A stretch of DNA of 64,000 bases from Mytilus edulis. Its lineage: Eukaryota > Mollusca > Bivalvia > Mytilida > Mytilidae. The stretch's first letter is position 1; each line of letters starts with the position of its first letter. The notes under the pieces are model-generated. The model ran no database searches, was not told where the DNA came from, and was given only the letters and a program-made list of their open reading frames with translations. Location: NCBI RefSeq assembly GCF_963676685.1, contig NC_092344.1:93340749-93404748 (forward strand), given 5' to 3'. The position numbers and the translations under genes are program-made. Below, one piece after another: positions 1 through 14,300 of the stretch.

Positions 1-840
1 TTTATTTGTTGAAACAACTCAACAATTTCTGTGACAATTTTTTTTTTAACCTACTGAACAGAATGACTTCATACTTGGTTAGCTGCTTAACAGTGAGTTG
101 TAAAGTGTGTCATTATCCACTTATTTTCTGTTTTCTGATTCTTTGAATAGCAATTTGAGGTCTTCTTAACAGGACAACACATGCATTCTTGTTGGTAAAT
201 AAGTTGTATCAGTACATGTCCTTTAACCAAGATCAGAATACCAGATATTTTCCAAATCTTTATGATTCATTGGACAAGATTAAGTTCTTGTGATTGGATA
301 GCTACCAGCAGTAAGTTATTTCATCTGTAGAATCATTGTAAGTTTGTTATGCATTGAGATTTTGTGAGTATATCATAGTCTCAATTTTAAACTAAATTTG
401 TTGTATAAAATGTTTGTAAGATATTCATATCTATCTCAAGGAGTTTCATATGACCTTGACCTTATTTTTATGGACTATTGGTTACAAGTTTAAGTACCAG
501 TAGTAAGAACTTATTTTTGGATATTCAGCATAAAACTTTGATCTTTTGACATGACTTTATGATACGTGGTGTATAGTTTAACATGCTGCATATCTGACAT
601 CATCAATGATATTTAACCTTTTTTTCCATGTATTTTTTTAATGAAGGATTGTCTGATCCACAATGTATGTGCTTTTAACTGTCAGACATATACAGATTCT
701 TACATTGGTACAAGTGAATTATAGGTTATCCAATAAGAGATATATAATAATCACTTTTAAAGTCCAAATCTTGGAGAGGACTTTAAAATTTATAATTTAA
801 CTATCGAGATTGGTTAAATCCGATAATCCACAAGTAACTA
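1..840. other. AT-rich non-coding flank
   Basis: I see no gene, RNA gene or recognisable repeat in this stretch. It lies more than 4 kb downstream of the stop codon of the minus-strand TMEM59 gene and could be flank or distal 3'UTR. It ends at the TA dinucleotide that borders the inverted-repeat element starting at 841. Confidence 0.4.
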
Positions 841-1570
841 CTGTGAAAGTACTTTAATTTGTGGGTATCAATTTTCGTGGTTTGAGCAATATTGACATAT
901 TCGTGGATTTTAGTTTTCTAAAAAAATATTGAAAAATCAAAGCCTTTAGAGACGAATAGTCTTGATTGAAGGAAATTGCAAAGTAAACTTTGACCCGTGT
1001 AAATCGTAGTGTATTTTACCCATGATAAAGTGATACACAGATTAAAGACCATCAAAGGTGTTAATTAGGCCATAAACATGTCACCTAAAGAAAACAGTAA
1101 CATAAACAAATGCTATAAACGTATCTTTAATTGTCAAATAATTCATATCAAAATCAAGCCCAGCATGAAATTATTATTTCCCATATGTGCGAGAACTATG
1201 AGGATATAAAATGAACACTTTATCATACTAGCATATCAATACCACAAATCTGACTGACTTTCATCGATTAAAATATTTTTTTATGAGAATTAAAGGATCA
1301 AAAGTTGTACAGTTTAGGTTGTTAAAGATTAAATGGGTATAATCCTGCATGCGGTTGTAGTTCTGTGGCTGCTATTAAAGTATTCTCAAATTTGGCGTTA
1401 TTCAATATATTCTCTAAATCATATCAGTAGTCAAACCTACCGATGGGGATCTTTCCATGTCTTGATTTGGACAATGGTTGTTTTATTTCGTTGGACACTT
1501 AAATTCGTGGATAAAGTCATCCATGAAAACCACGAAAATTGGTACCCCACGAATAAAAGTACTTTCACAG
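841..1570. mobile_element. TA-flanked inverted-repeat element (Tc1/mariner-like MITE candidate)
   Basis: The ends are inverted copies: the left end reads CTGTGAAAGTACTT followed by an AATTTGTGGG-type segment, and the right end reads the complement, ending AAGTACTTTCACAG. Both ends abut TA (839-840 and 1571-1572), as expected for a TA target-site duplication. The inverted similarity continues inward for roughly 70 bases with mismatches. The interior shows no transposase. An 86-codon open frame in the right half overlaps the terminal repeat and has no recognisable domain. TA flanks and terminal repeats suggest a non-autonomous Tc1/mariner-type element; the superfamily is inferred. Confidence 0.6.
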
Positions 1571-2575
1571 TATGTAAGAATCTGTTTCTCTAATGATTGA
1601 AAAATTAATTTTCATTTTTTGTTAAACAAAAAAATCCCACTCGCGAGCCTTCCACATTTCATAAAGTTGTCAATATCATTAACACCTGTTATAGGCATAG
1701 TTTGATTATTCATTTGGCTGATTAAGGTTATGACCCTTATTCTCATCCAATCATCTTCTGAGATCACCAGCAACCACAAGTTGATTCAATTTTTTTATAC
1801 AATAAGTGCAGAAAGATATAAATTGTCAAAGAATTAGAGAAAAACTTATATTTGGCATGAAGATGTTTATCAGTAAGATGAGGTGATGTTTCGTGAGCCT
1901 TCATAACCAACTAAAAACTTTGATAACAGCACTGGATATTAATAAAAACACAAAATCACCATTTGTATACATTTATTCTTTATATCCCACACGTGTATAC
2001 ATAAGCAGGTTTCTACAAAGAATTTCAAAGATGTGTATGTATGTTTACATTTTTTTGTATCAATGAACATGTTATTTTCATCTCATTGAATAAGTTATGT
2101 ATTTTGATGCCAAAAGCAGAAATAAATATCTTATATAGTATTTAAAAAAGTTGAGATTTCTACTTTTGAACCAAATGCAGGAGTCTTATTTTATTTTAAG
2201 TTCTTGTTTATACAAATGCCATTTATGAAAACATAGCAGTACAAAATTTTATATTGGAGGCATAATTAGTTTGACTATCACAAATAAACTATAGCATAAC
2301 ATCACTTCAAAGAGTCCTATCCTCATGAATTCATCCCATAAATCCATCACTTATACAGTATAGTAACAAAATATTGTCGCAAAATATATTTAACAGCAAT
2401 TATACTATCTCAATTGATTGAGAAAAATACCATTTTATAAAGCATTATTATATATCAGAAAAGGAGACTATCTGAACTAGCAGATACAATCGTTACATTC
2501 ACACACATTTACCCTCAATACTTCACATTTATACATCAACATTGAATATTATTATCATTCACTCTACATAATGTG

Positions 2576-2851
2576 TGTTTGGTAAATTGTCCTTTTCAGT
2601 CGTCGGAAAAACTTCGAACAGATACTTTTTCAATAACCTTAATTTCCTCTTAAATATATTAAACCCTGTATAATAACTTTTTTATGGACACTTTTGTTTC
2701 CCAATACTGAAGTCCTGTGGAAAATTTACATTATTATCAATTTGATTAAATTTTGCTTTTTCAGTTTTTTTTGTGTGTTTTTTTATTATTACCTTTGAAA
2801 TTGAATGGTAAGAAGAGGAACACTAATTGAAAAGGACATTTTACAAAACTC
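2576..2851. mobile_element. Small inverted-repeat element (MITE candidate)
   Basis: The left end (2578-2598, TTTGGTAAATTGTCCTTTTCA) is matched in inverted orientation at about 2828-2849, where the strand reads TGAAAAGGACATTTTACAAAA. The interior of about 230 bases is AT-rich and non-coding. It lies downstream of the TMEM59 stop codon and may be part of that gene's 3'UTR. The target duplication is unclear. Confidence 0.5.
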
Positions 2852-5308
2852 ATTTAAATTTATACACAATAGATATTACAAATGATCTCTATGTGATACA
2901 AAATACTGATGTAATTTTCACCATGTTTTTATCCCGTTTTTCACCACTCGTGGTAGAACTTGTGAGTGTTTTTACTCCTTAAAACACAATTATCTTTCTT
3001 ACAACAATATCAAAGGCAAAAGAAAATTCACATCTATGATGTACAAAGGGTTCTCTTGAATACAAAAAGCAAACACTTTATGAATTCCATAAAAACTTAA
3101 TATAATGCAATATCCAAATATGGTAATTTCTTTTCTTACAAGTTCAATTTTTAACTTTGAAACACTATCTCCACTTGTTTAAAATGCAACAGAAATACTG
3201 GCTTTAACATGTGATCAGTAAAAAATATTTGACTGAATTTCATTAAAATCAAATAATTTCAATATCTTGCATGCGAATGATAATTTTCCAATCTTTTCAG
3301 CATGGGATTTTCTGATTATTTAATTTATACCAAAATGGTGTGGCACTTTATTGGCAAAGTGGTATAAGTAGTTCAACTAAAGCAATTTCTAGCCTGAGAA
3401 CACTGAGGTTGTGAGCTGACTTCAATCTTTGACTAGGATTGCCAAAACATCTGTGGTTCTCTCTGGGCAATAAAAACTTGCTGCCAGGATTAAGCCAATT
3501 GTGCTATAAGTAGATCATCAATCAATATGGCATGCAATATATTACCTCATTTGAAATGATATAAATGTTTTAAAAAAATATAATAAAAGCCTAATATTTC
3601 TGTGTTTTTTGCATGTATGTTGCATAAGTGTAAGTCTTTATCCATGAAAACCCTATACAACTGGTTTATAATCAGGGACTTCTCAACCCTTATCTAATTA
3701 TATTGTAATTTGATTACACAGTAAAAATCATTTTCCATTGAGAAAAAAATATACATACTATATTGATACACAATAATTAATAACATTCAAGATCCAAGCA
3801 CACAAAACATTCTACAATATTTTCATTCATAACTATTTTTAATAATTTGTGTGTTTTAAAACAATTGCTGAAAATCATTGTTCAAAGAAAATACTTTTTT
3901 TTTTTAATCATTTGCAGAAAATATATATTGGCATACCATGACTATATAATGGAATCTAAAGGTATGGAAATAAATAATTATTATTTAAAAGAAATTTTAT
4001 AGGATTTAAGAATAGATTGAAATCAATACCTTTTACTTTAAATACAATATTCAATGTATTACTCTAATATAATATCTTGATATTTTCTGACAGATTTTGT
4101 CAGTTAAATTCAGTATTGGATAAAAGATATATGCATTACAAACTGTCCATTTAAATATCTGTTAATTCACCCAAATCGGTTAATACATCACCAAATTCAC
4201 CAAATCTATAAAAATCTCTAATTTAACTTAAAAACATATAATGATACGAATATTGCTGAAACTAAAGTCATAAAACTTACATTAAATATTGATATTTTTT
4301 ACCATAAACACTATCAAAGTTAAATACAACATGTTAATAACATAACAAACGTAAACAAATTATCACATGCAAACAAAAATGGAATTCTATAAGAAAAAAT
4401 AGAAAAATAAGTCATATTATATCTAAATGAAAAACAGCACAAGTTCTATTATATGTTTATTATATATAATTGCAAGAAACATGAATCAAAAGGTCAAGTC
4501 AGGAATCTTGTGATCAATACATGATCTTCCAATCGATGGCTTTTTTCAGAAAAATAATGATTTCACAAAGGAAATATCTGCAAATCACAATTTCCCATCA
4601 TGGCCATGAGGTGTTTGCACCCAAATGACCCCAGATCAACCAGGACATTTCATTCAGAAAATCTAATAGGAATCACATATATTTTCTGGGAGATTATACA
4701 TGTACATGTAAACATGGATTCTATTTACTCTGACTTGACCTTAAGAGAGGCTTACAATTCTCTTTTCCTTTAAAAAAGGAAGTAAAATATGAGTTTTAAT
4801 TGTATTCAACACTGTTTTCAGTCATTTTAATATCAATAAATGGGCTTATAACTAACCGCGGAGTAGTTGTCTTCTTTTTTGCCTTTCAGTAAATTTTATT
4901 ATATTGTCCGAGCGGTGTTCTGCAAAACATCATTATTTATATCTGGGGAACAACTCACCATTAAGTTTTATAATAAATAATAAATAGACTTGAGAATTTA
5001 TATGACAAATGTCACAAATTCAACCTTTAAAATATAAATTTGTTTACAAAACCACTGATGTACAAACAAAATTGTAATGCCCATGTAGTGGTTAACAAAA
5101 CTACAACATCAAATAAATATGATGAGTACATCAAGTTCAAATATGGTATGAAGAGTACATCAAGGTCAAGTATGTTTATCATAAGACAAAACCTAGAAAT
5201 CCCACATGAATAGTGTTTTCCCTTTCAAAAATACAGCTGAATGTCTTATTGCATCTCAAATGCACATTTTAATTCATAATACTATGAGTCTATCTGATTG
5301 GGACTGAA
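2852..5308 (-). other. Probable 3'UTR / downstream flank of the TMEM59 gene
   Basis: This AT-rich non-coding stretch directly follows, on the minus strand, the TAA stop at 5309-5311. No coding frame, repeat array or RNA gene is visible. Several candidate AATAAA signals occur on the minus strand, but I cannot choose the true polyadenylation site from sequence alone, so the 3' end of the transcript is not fixed. Confidence 0.4.
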
Positions 5309-8300
5309 TTATAATCTCTGAACTTTGACCTTGACAGGAAGTGGTCCAGCATCATCCGAGATCACCTGAGGATATGATATCTCCATTCCTAATGCCTTCA
5401 TTTGTTTGATATGTTCAAGGTCACCATTAATACTAAGTCTCTGAAATTAAAGAATAAAATCAAATATAATGAAAAGAAAAGTTATATTTTTTATGCCACT
5501 CCAAAACATTAATACTGAAACTTTTAAGTTCAAACTTAAATTCCCCTTTTTACAAGTATTTTAAAATACAGTTATTTAGGCAAGTTAAAATAACACACAT
5601 GTAGACCATTTTTATTAAAATAGTGAATTGAGCTAATGAATTTCGTTCTCATCGTTTAAACCAATAAGCAGTAAATTTGGTGATATTGTTAAGTCATAAT
5701 CTATTGATTATAGGTTGATGGGGAAAAGATTGCACAACATTTAATCCATATAGACACCTGCTGTTTAGCTACCCTTCAACCACCTTCTCAATCAAAACAT
5801 CTCTTAAGTTCTAGTTTTTATCAACGGCTGTTGATATTAAAAATAAATATAGATTCATTTTCTACAGGATTTCAGAACACTTTTTGAACAATTATATGCT
5901 TGAACTATTTTATATTTGTGAATTCCTGACCTTTTACTGCTGACTATGCAGTATGGGCTTTGTTAAAAGGTCTTACAGTGACCTATAGATATTAATTTCT
6001 GTGTCATTTGGTCTCTTGTAAAGAGTTGTCTCATTGGCAATCATACCACACATTCTTTTTTATATCCCAAACAAATGACTGTTACAACACCTTTAACTAT
6101 AAAACATACCTGATTATTTGCATGAACTCTCTGGTCAGGGGCAGTAACCATTGCAGTCAGACATAGCCAAATCATCATCATGGCAGACATGAACAATAGC
6201 ATGCTCAGAAACACACGAGATAAACCCGTTTTCTTAGATACACATGACAGCCAGTCATTGGTAGCTGTGTTTTCACCATTAACATTGTATGCATATTGTG
6301 TACCATCCTCTCTTGGCATTATCTGGGATCTCTTAATTACAGGTGTTGCGGATCTATCAACTTCCTCCAAGTTGGTTTCCAAATAATGAGCTGTGTTGTA
6401 ATCTGTTATGGTAAACAAATTTGTAGATTATTGCAGCATAATTTTGACAATTTTTTGTTTGTTATAATATATGGAAATAAATAAAACTTTTTGCATCATA
6501 TAATCTAATAAATGGGGAACGTGTCAATTGGACACAGATGATGCCCCCACTTCCATATTATATAAAGGGGCATAACTGAAGAACATTGAACAGTTTTATG
6601 TGTAGAAAGGGCATAACTCAAGAATGGTAAAAGTGACGCCACCCAATTTCAAACTTGATCTGTATTATGTGGTAATAAGCATTGTATTTAAGTTTCATAA
6701 CATTTGATTGAAGCAAACTAAAATTAGAGAACGGAAACCAACTTTGGGGCGTACGTACAGACGGACAAGAGTACAATTTAATGCCCTCTCTGCTGCATTC
6801 GGGGGCATAATTTTTTTTTGTAGACATGTATCTTTCCTGCTTTGGCAAATAATAATTAATGCAATGTGATGGTCAGTGTGGTATGTATTTCTTGATGAAA
6901 TACTGGCTTCAATACAACAGTAGAGATAGTGCTGTCTATTTATTGACAGTGCCCAGAGCAGTTTTGAAGCTCTCAACACTGGATGCATTCACTACATTGT
7001 TTTCAAGGTTGTTCCACTCCATCACTACTTTTAAATGTGGTTAAAAATGTGTAAAATTATAAATTAATAAGAAAACTTCACAGTAGGTGTTGATGCTACC
7101 CTAAACATCTATGTTTTGTTGCCTGTGACATTTGTAACAAGAAAGACAACGACAGACTCTACAGAGCCTGAATCCTCTAACTGGCAAATGTGATTTTAGC
7201 AAGATTTTTTTGAAAATCTGTTATATCCCTTCCAACAATTATGCCTCCAAATAATAATAGAATTGGGATTACGTAGTCTCTTAACTATTTTTGAACATGT
7301 TAAGTTAGAAAGATTTTGCATTTGTTATCAGGGCCGTAACTAGGGTTCGAATTCAGGGGAGGCAGGGGTTTGGGGGCCGCCGATTGAGGCCCCCACTAGA
7401 TAGAGGGGTTGGGGTACAGTTCCCCATTAGATAGAGGGGTTGGGGCACAGTCCCCCGCCTATTTTTCTCTCTCAGTCATTGGCTAAAAATGACCCGTTTC
7501 CCTTCGATTTCCTTACTTTAAGAAACATCAGTATTGCTTGAACCTGGAAGCAACTTTTATGCAAAAACAAGCTGAGATTGCTGTTCGGGGTGAGCCAAGG
7601 CTCCGTCTTGAAGGCCGTACTTTGACCTATAATTGTTAACATAAAATTCATTGTGACCGCAGATTTTTTTCTCAAATGATATGGCTAAAAATTACCCGTT
7701 TTCTTTTGATTTCCTTACATTAAGAAAGATCAGGTTTTGCTGGATTCTTGGAGCTATTTTCATGCAAACAATTATTATCTGTATGTAAAGATATTTTTTT
7801 TAGAAACTGGTAAGTTCAAAAAACATATAAAGCAAGATTATAGAACGCATGATATTTTTTTTTTATCAAGGATCTTGACTTTCAATATTGTTGAAAGCTG
7901 AACAGACATGTATATAACCACAACCAGGGACTTTCTATACTAGTCTAGTATATACTTAGTATAGAAAGTCCCTGCTACAACGAATGGGAATGTTTACCTA
8001 CTAAGGCATTGACCATAATGTTCTCGTACGATCGAGAGACTTAAAAAACTATCCAACAGCTAATTCAGCCGGTGACGAATTTCCGATATCTTGAAAGATT
8101 CACAATACAAAAGGAACTTCCTCTGCTCATATGTGTTCTCGTGCGAATACTGACCCACTCACTACTGAATAACATGATAACACTGTTAAAACTGTAAACT
8201 TGTGTTGTTTATAATATAAATTCAAGTTCTTCGTGTACATATTGTCAATATTTGATTTGATTACTTCAAAAAAAAAGATTGGTGCAGAAAATTCAGGGGA

Positions 8301-11300
8301 GGCAGTTGCCTCCCCTCCCTCATAGGTAGTTACGGCCCTGGTTATTTTAAAAGGAGAAAAAAGATTTTAAATTGTCTTATAAAGTATGCCACTCCATTAA
8401 CATGAAAATGGCTTATATAAATAAGAAGGAGTTTATCATCTTATTGGAAAAGTGAGAACAAACTACTTTGAAACATACCATCATCAGTTTCAATAGAATC
8501 AAATTCTGGTGTAAACTGTGGCTCTGACTTGACTACAATCACTGACCCATCACCTGACCTCATGTAGAATGACCATCTGACAGACAGACCATTCCAAACT
8601 TTGTCTACCATATTACTGTACATGTTATGTACATACATGAATGGATTTATAAACTGAATATTCATCATATCCATTGGATCCTGAAAAAGATATCAAATAA
8701 ATTAAACAGAATTTTAATTTATAACAAATATTCAAAGTTTTTTCTTTAATCTATAACAAAATAATGTCTTAATAAAAACAAATAGAACATAAATATCTCT
8801 GTGTAACATTGACATTTTACATTGCAAACATATCATTTTATGTGTATGTATGAACCAGATGCTCTGCAGGGCACAGCTTTATATGACCGCAGAGTTAGAA
8901 CCCTGAACATTGGGGCAAGTATGGACACAACATTAAAGCTTGATACAGCTCTGAATTTGGATTGTGATTAAATAGTTGACACAACACAGTTTTCTGACAC
9001 ATAATGAATGTGGTCTAAGAACATGAAGAACTTAAACTTAAAAACTTTAAATTGGACATTACCTATTATGGTCCAATATTCAAAATCTAAATACATGGTT
9101 AGATTCAGCATATCAAAGAACCCCAAGAATTTAATTTTTGAAGACATCAAATAAAGTTCAATTTTGGACCCTTTAAACCTCAATGTGGACCAATCTGATA
9201 ACCGGGCCCAAACATCAAAAATTAAAATACATGGTTAGATTAAGCATATATCAGGCCTAAAATAAAATATAGTTTGTTTCCCCAATCCCGACCGACCCTG
9301 CAAAATGGTGCTACTCATAAAATTTTATTGTCAAAACTAAGTCAAATATTATTTTATTCATTTCTGATTTTCAGGCTTGTTGGATCGTCCTATAATTTTC
9401 AAGCTTTTTGGAAAAATAAAATTATTTCCCTACCTACCTACCCATACCTGGCTCAGCAGGGTCGGGATTGGGGAAACAAACAATATATTAATCTAGGCCT
9501 CAAAGAACCCCATATATATAATTTTTGTTGAAATCAAACAAAGTTTAAATTTGGACCAACTTGAAAACTGGGCCTATAATCAAAAATCTAAATACAGGTT
9601 GAGATTCAGCATATCAAAGAACACCAAGGATTCAATTTTTGTTGATATCAAACAAAGTTAAATTTTGGACCACGATTTGGACCAACTTGAAAACTGGTCC
9701 CATAATAAAAAAAAAATAAGTACATGTTTAGATTCAGCATATCAAAGAACCCAAAGGATTCAATTTTTGTTGAAATCAATCAAAGTTTAATTTAAAACCA
9801 CGATTTGGACCAACTTGAAAACTGGGCCCATAATAAAAAATCTAAGTACATGTTTATATTCAGCATATCAAAAAAAACCCAAGAATTCAATTTTTGTTGA
9901 AATCAAAAAAAGTTTAATTTGGGACCCCAATTTGGACCAACTTGAAAACTGGGCCAATAATCAAAAACCTAAGTACATGTTTAGATTCAGCATATCAAAG
10001 AACCCCAAAGATTCAATTTTTGTTAAAATCAAACTTAGTTTAATTTTGGACCCTTTGGACCTTAATGTAGACCAATTTGAAAATGGGACCAAAAATTAAG
10101 AATCTACATACACAGTTAGATTCAGCATATCAAAATACCCCAATTATTCAATTTTTGATGATTTCAAACAAAGTTTAATTTTGGACTCTTTGGGCCCCTT
10201 TTTCCTAAACTGTTGGGACCATAACTCCCAAAATCGATCCCAACCTTCCTTCTGTTCATAAACCTTGTGTATAAATTGCATTTATTTTTATTTACTTATA
10301 CTAAAGTTATTGTGCTAAAACCAAGAATAATGCTTATTTGGGCCCTTTTTTGGCCCCTTATTCCTAAACTGTTGGGACCAAAACTCCCAAAATAAAGCCC
10401 AACCTTCCTTTAGTGGTCATAAACCTTGTGTCAAATTTTCATAGATTTCTAATTACTTAAACTAAAGTTATAGTGGGAAAACCAAAAGTCTTCGGATGCC
10501 AAATACGACTAAGGACGATGACGCCAACGTGATACCAATATATGAACAAAAAATTTTCAATTTTTGCGGTCGTATAAAAAAAGATAATTATATCTTATTT
10601 TAATAAAATATGGAATGCATTTCTCTAATTTTCATTATAAACTTGATCTGCACAAAAATAATGTGTAGAAAGCAAACTTGTCTTTATAACATCGTCTACA
10701 CAAAATAAAAGTGAGATTTACCTCATCAAAATTAAATTTCTTCAACTGAGGAACTTGATTTTTACACCCAAATATACAGGTGGTCTCTTCATCTGTTGTG
10801 TTATAGGCTTCTTCACATGCTGAAACAGTAAAACAAAATATAAAGTTAGTTTCAAAAAACTGTGAAGGATCTGAATCCAGAGAAGGAATTATGCTCATGG
10901 AGAATCATAACCAGATTTTTACCAACCACTACAATCTTTTCATTATTTGATACAGATTCCTGGGGATTTCAAATAACAATAAACGATTGTTTATAGACTC
11001 ATTCTATTTGAGACAATTGAAAAATCATTCCATATATATTTCTCTTTTCAGTCTTGTCTACATTGAAATTCAAGTTACTTTCTTTTTTATAATATTTATC
11101 ATGCTGTGTTACCAAACTAACAAGTGATGTTTTATTTGTTGCTATGTTTTTATTGAATTTTATACCATTATAATGTTTTTTACTGGATTAATTTTCTCAA
11201 GTACTCAGAATCCAGATACTGTCAACCTTGTGAGTGGTTGTTTTTGTATCTTGGTGTGTCTGTCCATTACACTGGTTTTTTCATGACAGGAGATACTTTG

Positions 11301-14300
11301 AGGTCTATGTTGAATTTATTTACAAAGTGATTAGACTTGAGGTCATATTTGAGCTTTACATGTAGGGTTCTAATTCTGAAGACATAACCTTGCCCCTTAG
11401 ATATACTTTACATTTTTGAATTGTACGTTGCCGTATTATTGACATCTACACATGGACGTCTCTTTCAATTCATAATAAACAGCAATAATGAATAACAGAT
11501 TAAGTAATTGAACTTTCAATTAGCTTCACATCTTAATATAACTTGAACCTTTCTGTGATCTATAATACAAATAGAGAAGAAACACATACATAATATATTT
11601 AAAAGATGAGTGCATTTCTTATTTGTAAATATTGAACAACAAAACAGAGGTGGTCATTTCTAATATTTTCTCCGAACTGAAGAATCATATTGCTTAACCA
11701 TGTTACACACACTGTACTAAATATATTACATTGTAATGTAAAGTAGAATATATTTACAGTTCACTTGTATAACTTACATGATGTGCAACCTTTCATGGTC
11801 ATATTAAGATTATCATGGTTATAAATAAATTCCATAATGGTAAAAAATCTACATCCTCTTTTACATACATCTACTAAATAACTCTGAAATAGAAAAAACA
11901 ATTTGTTACTGGTCTCTATTTAGATAATCATGTGTATTTTGTATGTTGGAGTATGGATTATATGCCCAACTTAAACCTCTACACTCATTGTCTTTTTTTT
12001 AGCGGGAATATGTATATAAAATTCGGTCTTTGTTTTTCTCTTAGATTGAATTATTTCACATTTTGCTAAACCCAGAATTTTTATAGCTACATCTAAGTAT
12101 GCTCACTGCATGGTAAAGGTTTTGCTCATTGTCGAAAGCTGGAAGGTAACCTGCAGTTGTTAACATCCTAGACCTTTTTCATGGAAGGACAGTCTCATGA
12201 ATGGCAAATATACCACATCCTGTTCATATTTTCATATCCAAATGATAATACAAATCTCAATTAATCATGTTGATAATTTTGTCCTTTAAATTGGGTTTAT
12301 ATGGTTTTTTTCTATGAAAGGTGTCTTGACTATGCTACTGAAGAATGCAGTTTAAATAATAAATGTATGTTTGTTTTCACTAATAATTCCTAATGTCACA
12401 TCTCCTATTTATACATTAGATGTGGAATTTTTTTTACTCTAGTTTGATTAATCTATACAATTTAATGTTAACAAAAGTGTTTTTCTTTACAATGGTAAAT
12501 CATGTTAATTTTATTATTTTTAGATAATAATTACAGGTTTATTAGGGGAGCAGGGGACTGTGCATCCTTTTTTTTAGGAAAGCATGAATGGAGTGGGCAA
12601 CTGCTTAGGAAGTCAGTCAATATGAACTCATAATCATGATAATCAGTTTCACCAAAAATTTCTATTCTTTCAACATGTTCAAGAATTTCTCCATACTTTC
12701 AAGATTTTCCTTTATATATACATGTATATATAAATATATATATGCAACTCGTCTAAACATCAACCCAACAATGTTAGATCTGTAAATTTGCTTTCGCAAA
12801 TTTTTGGTTCTTCCAAATATATATATATGTATACTTATGGTGGTTTTTCTTTATGGAGTCTGTCTTTTAGATAATCTACTTTAATGGGACTAGTAATCCT
12901 TTATTTACAGCTTATAACAATGCATTAATATAACTGACAGAATAAGATTAGTCTTTGATATAAGGAAGTGACTTGTGTACAGATTTTCAAATTGTTTACC
13001 CTGAAGTTTTAAACACAATTATTTTCCAAATGTCAAATAATTGCTCTAAGTATTCTGACCTAATCCGTTATAACTCTTAAATTATATATCTTAAGGTTAA
13101 ACATGCTTAACAATTACATGTTCTGGATAAATACTTTTTTTAATAACTTTAAAACAAGTTTATAAATGATGTCAATATTTAAATGACATTAATCATTCTC
13201 ATAAAAATAACACAACCTGAAGCATTTGCAATTGATTACAAGTTAATAGTTTCATATCAAACCAGTTTTTTTGGTTTTTCTTTTAAAATTATCAATTTTA
13301 TTAATTTCATTTTTTTTTAAATATAATCATGGTTTCATTGAATTTATGTACTGTTTAGGCATTAATTTTATTAATTTCATCATTTATAAACGTTATTGTA
13401 GTTTCGTTAAATTGATGTACTATTCAGGCAGAGACAAATCTAGGCAAAATATATGTCTTTGATTTAGGAAATAATCATGATTAAGATTTTTGGGGGATTT
13501 TTTTTTTATTTATGAAAATTGTAACTGAATAGTTGTGCAAAAAAAAAACTGATTTAAAATTTTAATTCAAATGCATATATGTACAATGATGTACATGTAT
13601 AACTCATCTTCTTAGCAACAAAAAGAAAGGTAATGTGTGGCTATTTTAAAGTATTAGTTAATGCATAAAAGGACCATATTACATCACTTATGCAAGGCCG
13701 TAACTACCCTTGAGGCAAGTGAGGCAAGTGAGGCAATTGCCTCACTAAAATTTCGACACTGATTTTTTTTTTTATACATATATACAAATAAAATAGTCTT
13801 TTGTTGTTCTGTCTCAACCTTAATTTCTATAACTTGTCATCATTCCTTTAAACTATTCTTCCTGGATAACTCAGCATCTCAACGGGTGATGTTTCTCAAT
13901 TACATTAACCTAGTAACGATAATCATCATGGATCTCTGGTTAAAAACAGGCTCTTGCAGAAAAAGGAAAAGCGACACTGAAGGTAAAGAAGGAATAATTC
14001 TAGTAAACTAATTTGTTTGTGAACGTAGTCTGCGTATTGCATATAACTTCATTAGAACAATCCAAAAACGATAAGTAGACTGACAAATCAAGTAGTGGGC
14101 ATCGCAAGGGGGCAGTCCTGTCTGTGTATTCATTTCTCCGTTTCATCAACTTCAACCTTTCTCTTTACAGATAAATAAAATATAAATAATATGAAACATG
14201 CATGGATTAGTTTTTCATGATCCATGTTTCTTTAACCTTAAAAATTGAAAGAACATCCCATATTCCAATTTGACATTATTGAGGAATGGTATAGAACCTT

